Origin: an uncultured Sulfitobacter sp.
GTDB lineage: Bacteria > Pseudomonadota > Alphaproteobacteria > Rhodobacterales > Rhodobacteraceae
Assembly: GCA_937923365.1 (NCBI GenBank)
Contig: CALAIJ010000081.1
Coordinates: forward strand, 1 to 6,733
DNA length: 6,733 bases
Direction: 5' to 3'
Part shown: one piece after another, positions 1-5,070 of the stretch
Numbering within the stretch: position 1 is the stretch's first letter
How the letters are laid out: every line of letters starts with the position of its first letter
Position numbers and translations under genes: made by a program
Notes under the pieces: generated by a model
Databases searched by the model: none
Seen by the model: the letters and a program-made list of their open reading frames with translations, nothing else
Told to the model about the DNA's origin: nothing

Positions 1-381
1 CCTTTCTCCGAACCCCAGATGTCATCGCTTGAGAGCCTTCTGCGCGGCATCCTGAACCGCTGGCACATACCCGCGTCAGGGGTCATTGCACATTCTGACA
101 TGGCGCCGGGCCGCAAGATTGATCCGGGCCCGCGTTTTGACTGGGCACGCCTTGTGCGACAGGGTCTGGCGGGTCCCAGTGGCCACGGCGCGCCAGCGGC
201 CACGCCCACACCGCAAGCTTTCTGCGCTGCGGCCACTGCGGCAGGCTACACAGCACAGGCCGATGATGCTGCCTTGCTGGAGGCCGTGCGCCTGCGCCAT
301 CGCCCTTGGGGACGCGGCCCGTTATGTGGCGCGGATATCTCTGCCCTTCCGGATGGGTCGAAAGCCCCGCCCGTGGTCTAG
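1..381 (+). CDS. ampD: AmpD-type N-acetylmuramoyl-L-alanine amidase, 3' part (5' end outside window)
   Basis: The reading frame is open from base 1 and ends at TAG 379-381, giving 126 C-terminal residues, so the ATG at 19 is internal and not the start. The stretch around fragment residues 28-48 reads VIAHSDMAPGRKIDPGPRFDW, almost the textbook AmpD signature. His31 and Asp41 correspond to two of the three zinc ligands and Lys39 to the conserved catalytic-site lysine; the third ligand would lie upstream of the window. AmpD enzymes cut the bond between anhydro-N-acetylmuramic acid and L-alanine in recycled muropeptides, normally in the cytoplasm. The tail includes a stretch near LLEAVRLRHRPWGRGP that resembles the small peptidoglycan-binding-like helical domain found after the amidase domain in alphaproteobacterial homologues. 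The gene ends only about 40 bases before rnpB. Family assignment is firm; the exact substrate (anhydro-muropeptide versus other amide) is inferred. Confidence 0.88.
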   Translation, partial: PFSEPQMSSLESLLRGILNRWHIPASGVIAHSDMAPGRKIDPGPRFDWARLVRQGLAGPSGHGAPAATPTPQAFCAAATAAGYTAQADDAALLEAVRLRHRPWGRGPLCGADISALPDGSKAPPVV

Positions 382-388
382 AATCTGT

Positions 389-416
389 TTGACCGCCCCC
401 CGCTTCACACTCTAGG
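389..416 (+). promoter_or_regulatory. Probable rnpB promoter
   Basis: TTGACC at 389-394 and TCTAGG at 411-416 are separated by 16 bases. The -35 box matches the strongly conserved alphaproteobacterial TTGAC. Transcription would begin near 423, one or two bases before the first pairing strand of the RNase P RNA at 425. The position fits better than the rather weak -10 box does. Confidence 0.5.
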
Positions 417-423
417 TCTGCGC

Positions 424-845
424 TTGCGCGGAAGGCTGGATGATCGCCAAGGCCGGTCCCTTCGGGAACCGGTTTGGAGGAAAGTCCGGACTCCCAAAAG
501 AAACGGTGCCGGGTAACGCCCGGGCGGGGCAACCCGACGGAGAGCGCCACAGAAAACAAACCGCTTTGACGCGCGCGCAAGTGCACGGCGAAGTAAGGGT
601 GAAACGGTGGGGTAAGAGCCCACCGCAGGGCTGGTAACAGCGCTGGCATGGCAAGCCCCACCGGGAGCAATGCCAAATAGGGACCGCGTGCCGCCGGATC
701 TTCGGGTTCGGGGGCGGGGCTGCTTTTGCCCCAGCAGGTCCGGGTTGGCAGCTATAGCGGCCGCGGCAACGCGGTCGTCAGAGGAATGATCATCCAGAGA
801 GGGCAACCTCTTGGACAAAATCCGGCTTATAGGCCTTCCGCGCAT
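424..845 (+). ncRNA. rnpB: RNase P RNA (bacterial class A)
   Basis: This is the catalytic RNA of ribonuclease P, which removes 5' leaders from precursor tRNAs together with the RnpA protein. The universal 5' core GGAGGAAAGTCCGGACTCC is at 476-494. The conserved GGTGAAACGGTG...GGTAAGAG block is at about 598-620, the GCAATGCCAAATAGG block at about 667-681, and the 3' core GACAAAATCCGGCTTATAGG at 814-833. The ends were set from pairing: bases 425-435 (TGCGCGGAAGG) are perfectly complementary to 834-844, which gives an 11-bp P1 helix. Inside it, CTGGATGATC at 436-445 is complementary to GATCATCCAG at 788-797, as expected for P2. The length of about 420 nt is normal. No intrinsic terminator is obvious directly after P1. 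Open reading frames on both strands across this interval are incidental. Confidence 0.96.
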
Positions 846-1126
846 ATCATTTCCGTCTCGTGGCCCATGGGCGTGTCACTTACGCTGTTGAGCAGCCGCG
901 TTTTCCCTTGGGTTGGCAGGTATGGCGCGCGGTACCCCCGCTCTACCGACGGCGCCCTGTCCAAAACCGGCGGGCAGGGCAAACAGAGGAATAAGGGCCG
1001 CGCTTGCGGCAAAGAGACGGTCACCGCAAACAGCCCCACTTGGCGCAGAACAAGGCCCCAACCCGCGCATTGGCAAGTTTTTGGCTTCGGGGCTCCTGCT
1101 CCGAGGGGCTTTGCGCCAAATAGCTG
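846..1126. other. Gene-poor interval between rnpB and the rpmG promoter
   Basis: No convincing gene was found. Reading frames here lack a good start with a ribosome-binding site and resemble no family I recognise. One fragment on the minus strand ending at 876 has a hydrophobic, protein-like stretch ([14 protein letters not shown]). It has no start of its own, and a better N-terminal stretch (GLFAVTVSL, minus strand, near 1013-1039) lies in a different frame, so it could be a decayed small exported protein or chance. The 3' end of the interval contains the hairpin listed separately at 1080-1120. Confidence 0.5.
1080..1120 (+). other. Two-part hairpin just upstream of the rpmG promoter
   Basis: An outer stem TTTGGC (1080-1085) pairs with GCCAAA (1115-1120). 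Inside it TCGGGGC (1087-1093) pairs with GCTCCGA (1098-1104), with one G-T wobble and a four-base TCCT loop. No T tract follows on the plus strand, so it is not a standard terminator for rnpB. It could be a processing structure for upstream transcripts or the 3' end of an unrecognised RNA. It ends six bases before the rpmG -35 box. Confidence 0.4.
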
Positions 1127-1154
1127 TTGACTCGGGACCGCAGACGAATAAAAG
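1127..1154 (+). promoter_or_regulatory. Probable rpmG promoter
   Basis: TTGACT at 1127-1132 is followed after 16 bases by TAAAAG at 1149-1154, with GCC directly after it. Strong TTGACT with an A/T-rich -10 followed by GCC is typical of housekeeping promoters in Rhodobacterales. Transcription would begin near 1161, leaving a 5' leader of about 50 bases before the rpmG ATG. Confidence 0.5.
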
Positions 1155-1209
1155 CCGAGGTTCAGAATTCACGCAAATCCCGCCTTGGGTTTGCAGCAGG
1201 AGATACGAC

Positions 1210-1377
1210 ATGGCGAAGCCAACCACGATCAAGATCCGTCTGAACTCGTCCGCGGGCACAGGCCATTTCTACGTCACCAAAAAGAACGCCCGCACCATGA
1301 CGGAAAAGATGGTCATCAAGAAATATGACCCCGTTGCGCGCAAGCACGTGGAATACAAGGAAGGCAAGATCAAGTAA
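1210..1377 (+). CDS. rpmG: Large ribosomal subunit protein bL33
   Basis: The 55-residue product begins [23 protein letters not shown] and ends with a lysine-rich tail, [17 protein letters not shown], matching alphaproteobacterial bL33 along its full length. It is a structural protein of the 50S subunit located near the tRNA exit site. This version lacks the paired CxxC motifs of zinc-binding bL33 paralogues, which is the normal state of the proteobacterial protein. The start is fixed by an AGGAG ribosome-binding site at 1198-1202, seven bases before the ATG, and by the conserved [12 protein letters not shown]-terminus. It appears to be a single-gene transcript: it has its own promoter at 1127-1154 and a strong terminator at 1401-1426. 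Confidence 0.98.
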   Translation: MAKPTTIKIRLNSSAGTGHFYVTKKNARTMTEKMVIKKYDPVARKHVEYKEGKIK

Positions 1378-1400
1378 GATCGCCTGACTTTTCGTTTTGC

Positions 1401-1426
1401 AAGGCCGCGCAGCAGCGCGGCCTTTT
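1401..1426 (+). terminator. Intrinsic terminator of rpmG
   Basis: AAGGCCGCGC (1401-1410) pairs perfectly with GCGCGGCCTT (1415-1424) around an AGCA loop, and the arm runs into TTTT (1423-1426). It lies 23 bases after the rpmG stop. Confidence 0.92.
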
Positions 1427-1456
1427 GCGTTTGGCGACTGACTGAATGGCAACCGT

Positions 1457-1764
1457 ATGAAACGTGTCGTGATTGCAGGCGGATCGGGTTCCGACAAGTC
1501 CACACAAGCGCATTGGTTGGGCACGCAAATGGGCCTGCCCGTGCACGCTATGGACCGCATCCAATGGCAGGCCGGATAGCAATCGCGCAGGCCTGTGCCG
1601 CGCCAAGACACTGCGACGAGTGTTGATACGTGGATCTTCGAGGGCGGGTTTCCACGACCTATGCGTAACGGGCGGGTAGGGCAGACAGGCTGATCTGGCG
1701 TGACCTGCCTGTGGCCCTGCGCATGTGGCGCTTCGGGGTGGGGCACCGTGCCCGACAGGTCTGA
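1457..1764 (+). pseudogene. Decayed P-loop kinase-like gene (adenylate kinase/FlaR-type family)
   Basis: An ATG at 1457 opens a 40-residue frame beginning MKRVVIAGGSGSDKST and ending at TAG 1577-1579. Conceptual translation past the stop still matches the small nucleoside-kinase-like family often annotated as DNA topology modulation protein. MDRIQWQAG-stop-QSR looks like the family's MDxIxWxPGW with Trp TGG changed to TAG, and WIFEGGF follows at 1631-1651 in the original frame. The match then continues in another frame (STTYA, stop, then RADRLIWRDLPVALRMWR, 1651-1731). That makes one nonsense codon, one frameshift near 1650, a second stop at 1666-1668, and loss of the rest of the protein after about 1731. 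The Walker A loop is also broken: the invariant Gly before Lys14 is Asp13. Intact homologues are roughly 170 residues, from memory. No function is expected. The 3' boundary is approximate. Confidence 0.82.
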
Positions 1765-1831
1765 CCGTCATACATCTTGAACACCGCATTGCGGTGGCTC
1801 GGTTTCAAGCGGATGTCGCGCGCGGTACGGT

Positions 1832-1854
1832 GTAAGGTGGCGCTCTGCGGCACC
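1832..1854 (+). repeat. REP-like palindrome, copy 1
   Basis: A GTAA tetranucleotide is followed by an 8-base arm GGTGGCGC, a TCT loop and the arm GCGGCACC. It differs at one base from the reverse complement of copy 2 (2108-2130), and that difference spoils one pair of its stem. It lies between the kinase pseudogene and the lipoprotein gene. Confidence 0.65.
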
Positions 1855-1937
1855 ACCGCCCCCGGAATGGGAGCTTGCCACTGCCGCCTGCGCGCGCAAT
1901 AAACGTCCGGTCATCCCTTAGCTGCCAAGGAACTGCC

Positions 1938-2096
1938 ATGACACGTATACTGATCCTATCCCTGATGGTCGTCGGCCTTCTGTCTGGCTGTGCCAGAGTA
2001 ATGGACCGCGTGGGTGAACCGCCGATCCAACCTGCGATGGACCCGGAGTATAGCCAAAGCATCGGCTTTACGGGCCTGAACGCAGAGCCCTTCTAA
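1938..2096 (+). CDS. Small predicted outer-membrane lipoprotein, 52 residues
   Basis: The product begins MTRILILSLMVVGLLSGCAR. A short charged n-region, a hydrophobic core and the lipobox LSGC (residues 15-18) predict cleavage and lipidation at Cys18, leaving a mature peptide of 35 residues. Ala at +2 (no Asp) favours sorting to the outer membrane. The mature part (RVMDRVGEPPIQPAMDPEY) recalls the beginning of the flagellar L-ring lipoprotein FlgH, in which a short VGxPP-like stretch follows the cysteine; the rest of FlgH is absent. It may be a genuine small lipoprotein of unknown role or a FlgH-like remnant. The ATG at 1938 is preferred over an upstream in-frame ATG at 1875 because it has AAGGA at 1926-1930 and puts the signal peptide at the N-terminus. 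A hairpin follows twelve bases after the stop. Confidence 0.7.
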   Translation: MTRILILSLMVVGLLSGCARVMDRVGEPPIQPAMDPEYSQSIGFTGLNAEPF

Positions 2097-2107
2097 GCAA
2101 CGGCTGT

Positions 2108-2130
2108 GGTGCCGCAGAGCGGCACCTTAC
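2108..2130 (-). repeat. REP-like palindrome, copy 2 (inverted); possible terminator
   Basis: GGTGCCGC (2108-2115) and GCGGCACC (2119-2126) form a perfect 8-bp stem around AGA, followed by TTAC. On the minus strand this reads GTAA followed by the palindrome, the same unit as copies 1 and 3. Its place 12 bases after the lipoprotein stop also makes it a candidate transcription terminator on the plus strand, though the T tract is poor. Confidence 0.72.
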
Positions 2131-2149
2131 GACGACGCGTCCGGATCGG

Positions 2150-2172
2150 GTAAGGTGCCGCTTTGCGGCACC
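2150..2172 (+). repeat. REP-like palindrome, copy 3; possible terminator of the DUF1272 gene
   Basis: GTAA (2150-2153) is followed by GGTGCCGC (2154-2161), a TTT loop and GCGGCACC (2165-2172). It differs from the reverse complement of copy 2 only in the loop. It stands tail to tail with copy 2 across 19 bases and sits three bases past the stop of the minus-strand DUF1272 gene, where it could end that transcript. Confidence 0.72.
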
Positions 2173-2175
2173 CCG

Positions 2176-2484
2176 TCAGCGATCCTGCGGGGCGATGTCC
2201 TTGGTGCACGCAACATGTGCCGCAATGTCGTCCATGTCATATTTGAGGCTGCGCCGCCGGGTGCCAGGTGGTTGGTGCACAACACTGGTCCCCTCGCGCC
2301 GTGCCTGTGCTGGCCGGATGGGGCGGGGCACAAAGCCGCCGCCGCAGTTGGGGCAGACATTATGCAGCACGTCCGCGACGCAGGATGCGCAAAAAGTACA
2401 CTCATAGCTGCAGATCATTGCCCGCGTGTCGTCAGGCGGCAGATCACGATCACACATTTCGCAGTTTGGGCGCAGCTCCAGCAT
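2176..2484 (-). CDS. DUF1272 zinc-ribbon protein
   Basis: The 102-residue product starts MLELRPNCEMCDRDLPPD, the hallmark of the DUF1272 family. Eight cysteines at residues 8, 11, 25, 29, 32, 35, 44 and 47 form CxxC, CxxxCxxCxxC and CxxC groups (the last one CPNC followed by GGG), enough for two zinc sites. No catalytic residues are apparent and the family has no established function. The residues after about 60 are arginine-rich at first and then end in an acidic-to-neutral tail (DMDDIAAHVACTKDIAPQDR), which is less conserved from memory and may be lineage-specific. A clear ribosome-binding site, AAAGGA at 2491-2496 on the minus strand, lies six bases before the ATG. It is convergent with the lipoprotein gene and lies downstream of the BI-1 gene, from which a terminator separates it. 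Confidence 0.9.
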   Translation of the reverse strand: MLELRPNCEMCDRDLPPDDTRAMICSYECTFCASCVADVLHNVCPNCGGGFVPRPIRPAQARREGTSVVHQPPGTRRRSLKYDMDDIAAHVACTKDIAPQDR

Positions 2485-2502
2485 CAGGTGTCCTTTGCAA
2501 AG

Positions 2503-2535
2503 AAAAGGGCCGGCCCCTTATCCAAGGACCGGCCC
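2503..2535 (-). terminator. Intrinsic terminator of the BI-1 family gene
   Basis: On the minus strand, GGGCCGGTCC (2535-2526) pairs with GGGGCCGGCCC (2517-2507) through a 10-bp stem with one G-T wobble, followed directly by TTTTC (2506-2502). It begins 27 bases after the BI-1 stop and would shield the DUF1272 gene from read-through. Confidence 0.88.
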
Positions 2536-2561
2536 AAAATCACATCATCCGACGCGATGTT

Positions 2562-3338
2562 TTATTCACGATTGCCCAGCAGTTGCAGCAGGAACATGAA
2601 CATGTTGATGAAGTCGAGGTAGAGGTTCAGCGCGCCCATGATGGCCGCTTTGCCCAGCCACTCTGAATCGCCCTGATGGGCGTGGGCCAGGTACTCTGTC
2701 TTGATCTTCTGTGTGTCGTAGGCTGTGAGGCCCGCGAAAATCAGCACGCCCAGAACGGACACGGCGTACATCAGCGCGCCGGACTGCAGCCAGATGTTGG
2801 CGATGGACGCCACGATCAGACCGATCACACCCATGATGAGGAAGCTTCCCCATGCGGAGATATCCTTTTTCGTGGTGTAGCCCCAAAGGGACAGACCAGC
2901 AAAGGCGATCGCTGTGATCAGGAAGACCTGTGCGATGGAATACCCCGTGAACACGATAAAGATCGAGCTGAGCGAGACACCCATTGTTGCCGCGAAGGCA
3001 TAGAACACGACCTGCGCCGTGGCTGCCGACATGCGGTTGATCGTCGCGCTAAAGCCGAAAACAAAGGCCAGCGGGGCAAACATCACAACCCATTTGAGCG
3101 GTGACGCATAAAGCGCATTGCCCAGGGCTGTCAGGTATTTGCCGTTGCTCATCTGGGCCACAGCCGCAGAAGGATCGGTTGTCACGGCAAGGCCCGAGAT
3201 GGCCCAAGCAGCGGCGAAGGTGATCAGCATGCCCACGGACATGGTGCCGTACACCTTGTTCATATGTGCGCGCAGACCTTCGTCGATTGCGGCGGCGCGG
3301 GTTCCGGCACTTGTCCGGATTGTATTCACGTCAGCCAT
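2562..3338 (-). CDS. Bax inhibitor-1/YccA family integral membrane protein
   Basis: The 258-residue protein is mostly hydrophobic, with about seven transmembrane segments at roughly residues 33-51, 82-99, 105-124, 124-142, 138-154, 163-184 and 189-207, and a further semi-hydrophobic C-terminal stretch at 233-252. The C-terminal half carries the BI-1 landmarks: AYDTQKIKTEY (Asp208) and LNLYLDFINMFMFLLQL (Asp242). The two aspartates are candidates for the pH-sensing pair described in the bacterial homologue YetJ; that equivalence is inferred. Family members sit in the inner membrane, and roles in calcium leak and in control of membrane proteolysis (YccA with FtsH) have been reported. The start at 3338 is chosen for its GGAGG at 3349-3353 (minus strand) and the family-typical MADVNTIRTSAGTRAAAIDEGLRAHM. 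An upstream in-frame ATG at 3362 would overlap that ribosome-binding site. Confidence 0.95.
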   Translation of the reverse strand: MADVNTIRTSAGTRAAAIDEGLRAHMNKVYGTMSVGMLITFAAAWAISGLAVTTDPSAAVAQMSNGKYLTALGNALYASPLKWVVMFAPLAFVFGFSATINRMSAATAQVVFYAFAATMGVSLSSIFIVFTGYSIAQVFLITAIAFAGLSLWGYTTKKDISAWGSFLIMGVIGLIVASIANIWLQSGALMYAVSVLGVLIFAGLTAYDTQKIKTEYLAHAHQGDSEWLGKAAIMGALNLYLDFINMFMFLLQLLGNRE

Positions 3339-3369
3339 GAAATTGGGACCTCCATTTGGCAAAAGTTGA

Positions 3370-3392
3370 CGCGCGGGTGGCTTGCCCGCGCG
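3370..3392 (-). other. GC-rich hairpin in the leader of the BI-1 gene
   Basis: CGCGCGGG (3370-3377) pairs with CCCGCGCG (3385-3392) in an 8-bp perfect stem with a seven-base loop. It sits between the predicted BI-1 promoter (3404-3432) and its ribosome-binding site (3349-3353), so it would begin near the 5' end of the transcript. It could alternatively be a weak terminator for the DUF1127 gene; on the minus strand it is followed by TCAACTTTT, not a clean T run. Confidence 0.5.
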
Positions 3393-3403
3393 GTATTGCT
3401 TTT

Positions 3404-3432
3404 GATATTGGCATAAACCCCCTTCTTTTCAA
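3404..3432 (-). promoter_or_regulatory. Possible promoter of the BI-1 gene
   Basis: Read on the minus strand, TTGAAA (3432-3427) is followed by a 17-base spacer and AATATC (3409-3404). Spacing is ideal but the -10 box is weak. Transcription would begin near 3397, giving a leader of about 60 bases. Confidence 0.4.
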
Positions 3433-3468
3433 GGGCCATTGTGCCGCAGATGTTCCTAATTTGCGCAA

Positions 3469-3705
3469 TCAGCGCCGCCAATGGCCGGGTGCGTCCCACA
3501 GGCCCTCTGGCGCATCCCAAAACGGGCGTCTGGCCTCTGCCTGCGCTTCATGCTGGGTCAGCCCCACATCTGCCAATTGGTCGCTTGTGAGGGCTGCCAG
3601 CGCACGACGGGACCGCCAAAGGGCCAGCATCGTGCCGATACGGCGCCGGTTGCGTAGGCCTTTGCGCTGAGAAGCGGGGCTCAGGTGCGGTGTATCGACA
3701 AACAT
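3469..3705 (-). CDS. DUF1127 domain protein
   Basis: The 78-residue product has a basic N-terminal segment (RKGLRNRRRIGTMLALWRSRR, residues 14-34) leading into the DUF1127 core ALAALTSDQLADVGLTQHEAQAEA, then the EARRPFWD ending common in Roseobacter members. Small DUF1127 proteins are abundant in alphaproteobacteria; some have been linked to RNA binding and to regulation of phosphate, carbon or stress physiology, but no role can be assigned to this one. The ATG at 3705 is preferred over an in-frame ATG at 3747 because AAAGGA lies six bases upstream, and the extra residues from 3747 look unlike protein. The gene is divergent from the LysR regulator, a common arrangement for LysR targets. Confidence 0.85.
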   Translation of the reverse strand: MFVDTPHLSPASQRKGLRNRRRIGTMLALWRSRRALAALTSDQLADVGLTQHEAQAEARRPFWDAPEGLWDAPGHWRR

Positions 3706-3724
3706 GGTGTTTCCTTTCCGATCC

Positions 3725-3755
3725 GTGATGTGATGCGGGTATTGCATCGTGATGC
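3725..3755. promoter_or_regulatory. Candidate LysR operator with T-N11-A dyad
   Basis: GATGC at 3732-3736 and GCATC at 3744-3748 form a dyad with a seven-base spacer. Its T3734 and A3746 are separated by exactly 11 bases, the classic LysR-type core. A further inverted half-site GATGC follows at 3751-3755, and TGATG occurs three times (3726, 3731, 3750). The cluster is inside the 122-base gap between the divergent DUF1127 and LysR genes, where a LysR protein would be expected to act on its own gene and its neighbour. Confidence 0.55.
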
Positions 3756-3827
3756 TTGATATATGGCTGCAGGTACGCCATAAGGAAAACGAATGTTTGT
3801 TATCTCTTCCATCATGAGGCTTGATGT

Positions 3828-4706
3828 ATGCGAAATCTCGACCTGACCACGCTCCGCTCCTTCGTCGCTGTGGCCGATGCAGGCGGCGTCACCCGTGCCG
3901 CCGGTTTTCTGCATCTGACGCAGTCGGCTGTCTCTATGCAGCTCAAACGGCTCGAAGAGCTTCTGGACCTTGATCTGCTGGACCGCAGCGGGCGGACCAT
4001 CGCCTTGACCCCCTCTGGAGAGCAACTGCTAACGTACGCGCGCCGGATGATTGCGCTGAATGACGAGGTGATCACCCGCCTGACCGATCAGGCCTTTGAG
4101 GGAGAGATCACGCTGGGCGTGCCGCATGACATTGTCTATCCGGCGATTCCCCTTGTTCTGAAACAGTTCAACGCGGCCTATCCCCGCGTGAGGGTGCAGC
4201 TGGAGGCGTCTCATACGCGGGTGCTGAAGGACAAATTCGCCAAAGGGGCGTGCGATCTGATTCTCACCACTGAAAGCGGCCCTGATACAGGGGCGGAGAC
4301 GCTCGCCGTCAAGAACCTGTGCTGGGTTGGTGCGCCCGCCGGGGCTGCGTGGCGGCAACAAGATCCGTTGCGACTGGCCTTTGGACGTTTGTGTGTCTTC
4401 CGGGGGATTGTGGCGGATGCGCTGGATGCTGCTGATATCCAATGGGAAATCTCGGTGGAGACAGACAGTGATCGCACCATCGAGGCGGCCGTTGCCGCAG
4501 ATTTGGCCGTGCACGCCATGATCGACGGGACAGAGCCACCCTATCTGGAACAGATCGATCACAGTGGTGCGCTGCCAGACCTGCCGCGCCAGCAAATCAA
4601 CCTTTACGGCGGTCAAAACCCCGCCAGCGAGGTGCAAGACACCATGGCCGGGTTGCTGCGCAGTGCGTTTAGCGCCACATCTGCTGGACGCTTGCGGATC
4701 GCGTGA
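3828..4706 (+). CDS. LysR-type transcriptional regulator (LrhA/HexA-like)
   Basis: The 292-residue protein has the standard LysR plan. An N-terminal winged helix-turn-helix spans about residues 4-63 (LRSFVAVADAGGVTRAAGFLH, then TQSAVSMQLKRLEE as recognition helix at 31-44, and TPSGEQLL). A linker helix follows, then a substrate-binding-like effector domain from about residue 91 (EGEITLGVPHDIVYPAIP) to the end. Full length and no disruption suggest an active gene. The best resemblance is to LrhA/HexA-type members conserved in Roseobacters; the ligand is unknown. The ATG at 3828 has GAGG at 3816-3819, eight bases upstream, and yields the canonical short N-terminus MRNLDLTTLRSF. The divergent DUF1127 gene and the dyad between them point to autoregulation and control of that neighbour, which is inference. 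Confidence 0.93.
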   Translation: MRNLDLTTLRSFVAVADAGGVTRAAGFLHLTQSAVSMQLKRLEELLDLDLLDRSGRTIALTPSGEQLLTYARRMIALNDEVITRLTDQAFEGEITLGVPHDIVYPAIPLVLKQFNAAYPRVRVQLEASHTRVLKDKFAKGACDLILTTESGPDTGAETLAVKNLCWVGAPAGAAWRQQDPLRLAFGRLCVFRGIVADALDAADIQWEISVETDSDRTIEAAVAADLAVHAMIDGTEPPYLEQIDHSGALPDLPRQQINLYGGQNPASEVQDTMAGLLRSAFSATSAGRLRIA

Positions 4707-4886
4707 GTGCTCGGATTCTGGGCAAGGAGCGGTCAAATCCCCGCAATACAGCCATGGGGGGAATGCGTGAGCGAAATTCCCCCGTCCTCAAATCGACTAC
4801 TATAAGGCGACTGGCAGCGTGACCCTATGCGGTGTGAAGCCTCGCGTGATAGTTTCATAATATCGTTAAAATACAATAAGATAAGG

Positions 4887-4900
4887 AAATCACGTGATTT
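4887..4900. promoter_or_regulatory. 14-bp perfect palindrome
   Basis: AAATCACGTGATTT is a perfect palindrome centred on CACGTG in an A+T-rich setting. It is the sort of site a dimeric regulator binds, but it is about 220 bases from the nearest start codon and I cannot name a cognate protein. Confidence 0.35.
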
Positions 4901-5005
4901 TCGGTTCTCGGGAAATCCACGCCAAATTTATACCTATGGTTGAAGTGTGCGCGCCTAGATAGCGAAAACCTGACTCGAATTTAAGTTGCCCAAAGGTCAT
5001 TAATT

Positions 5006-5022
5006 CGTATGTTACCCATACG
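5006..5022. promoter_or_regulatory. Dyad upstream of the XRE gene (candidate operator)
   Basis: CGTATG (5006-5011) and CATACG (5017-5022) are perfect 6-bp inverted arms separated by TTACC. It lies about 20 bases upstream of the possible -35 box and 90 bases before the ATG. Because many XRE-family regulators control their own gene, this is a candidate autoregulatory site. Confidence 0.4.
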
Positions 5023-5042
5023 CAGCGGGGTCGACATAATAT

Positions 5043-5070
5043 TTGGCCAGCGCACCGGTTTTTGTAATGT
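5043..5070 (+). promoter_or_regulatory. Possible promoter of the XRE regulator gene
   Basis: TTGGCC at 5043-5048 and TAATGT at 5065-5070 are 16 bases apart. Both boxes are partial matches to consensus. The start point would be about 35 bases before the ATG at 5113. Confidence 0.33.

Noticed and set aside
83..845. Long open frames on both strands across the amidase tail and rnpB
   Set aside because: They overlap the RNase P RNA, whose conserved cores and long-range pairings explain the sequence, and their translations are low-complexity Arg/Pro/Ser-rich text typical of GC-rich shadow frames.
726..1130. 134-residue plus-strand frame running out of rnpB
   Set aside because: It starts inside the RNase P RNA, lacks a ribosome-binding site, resembles no family and ends at the hairpin before rpmG.
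2155..2666. Plus-strand frames across the DUF1272 gene and the BI-1 terminator
   Set aside because: They run through a strong terminator and opposite a recognised zinc-ribbon gene.
3339..3362. Earlier in-frame start for the BI-1 gene at 3362
   Set aside because: The added residues MPNGGPNF are encoded by the ribosome-binding-site region itself (GGAGG at 3349-3353).
4029..4736. 235-residue minus-strand frame opposite the LysR gene
   Set aside because: It is a shadow of the well-supported LysR coding sequence, with no recognisable domain and an atypical composition.
4757..4783. Hairpin GGGGGAAT/ATTCCCCC after the LysR gene as an intrinsic terminator
   Set aside because: The stem is real, but no T run follows on either strand and the 11-base loop is large, so it is noted only within the intergenic description.
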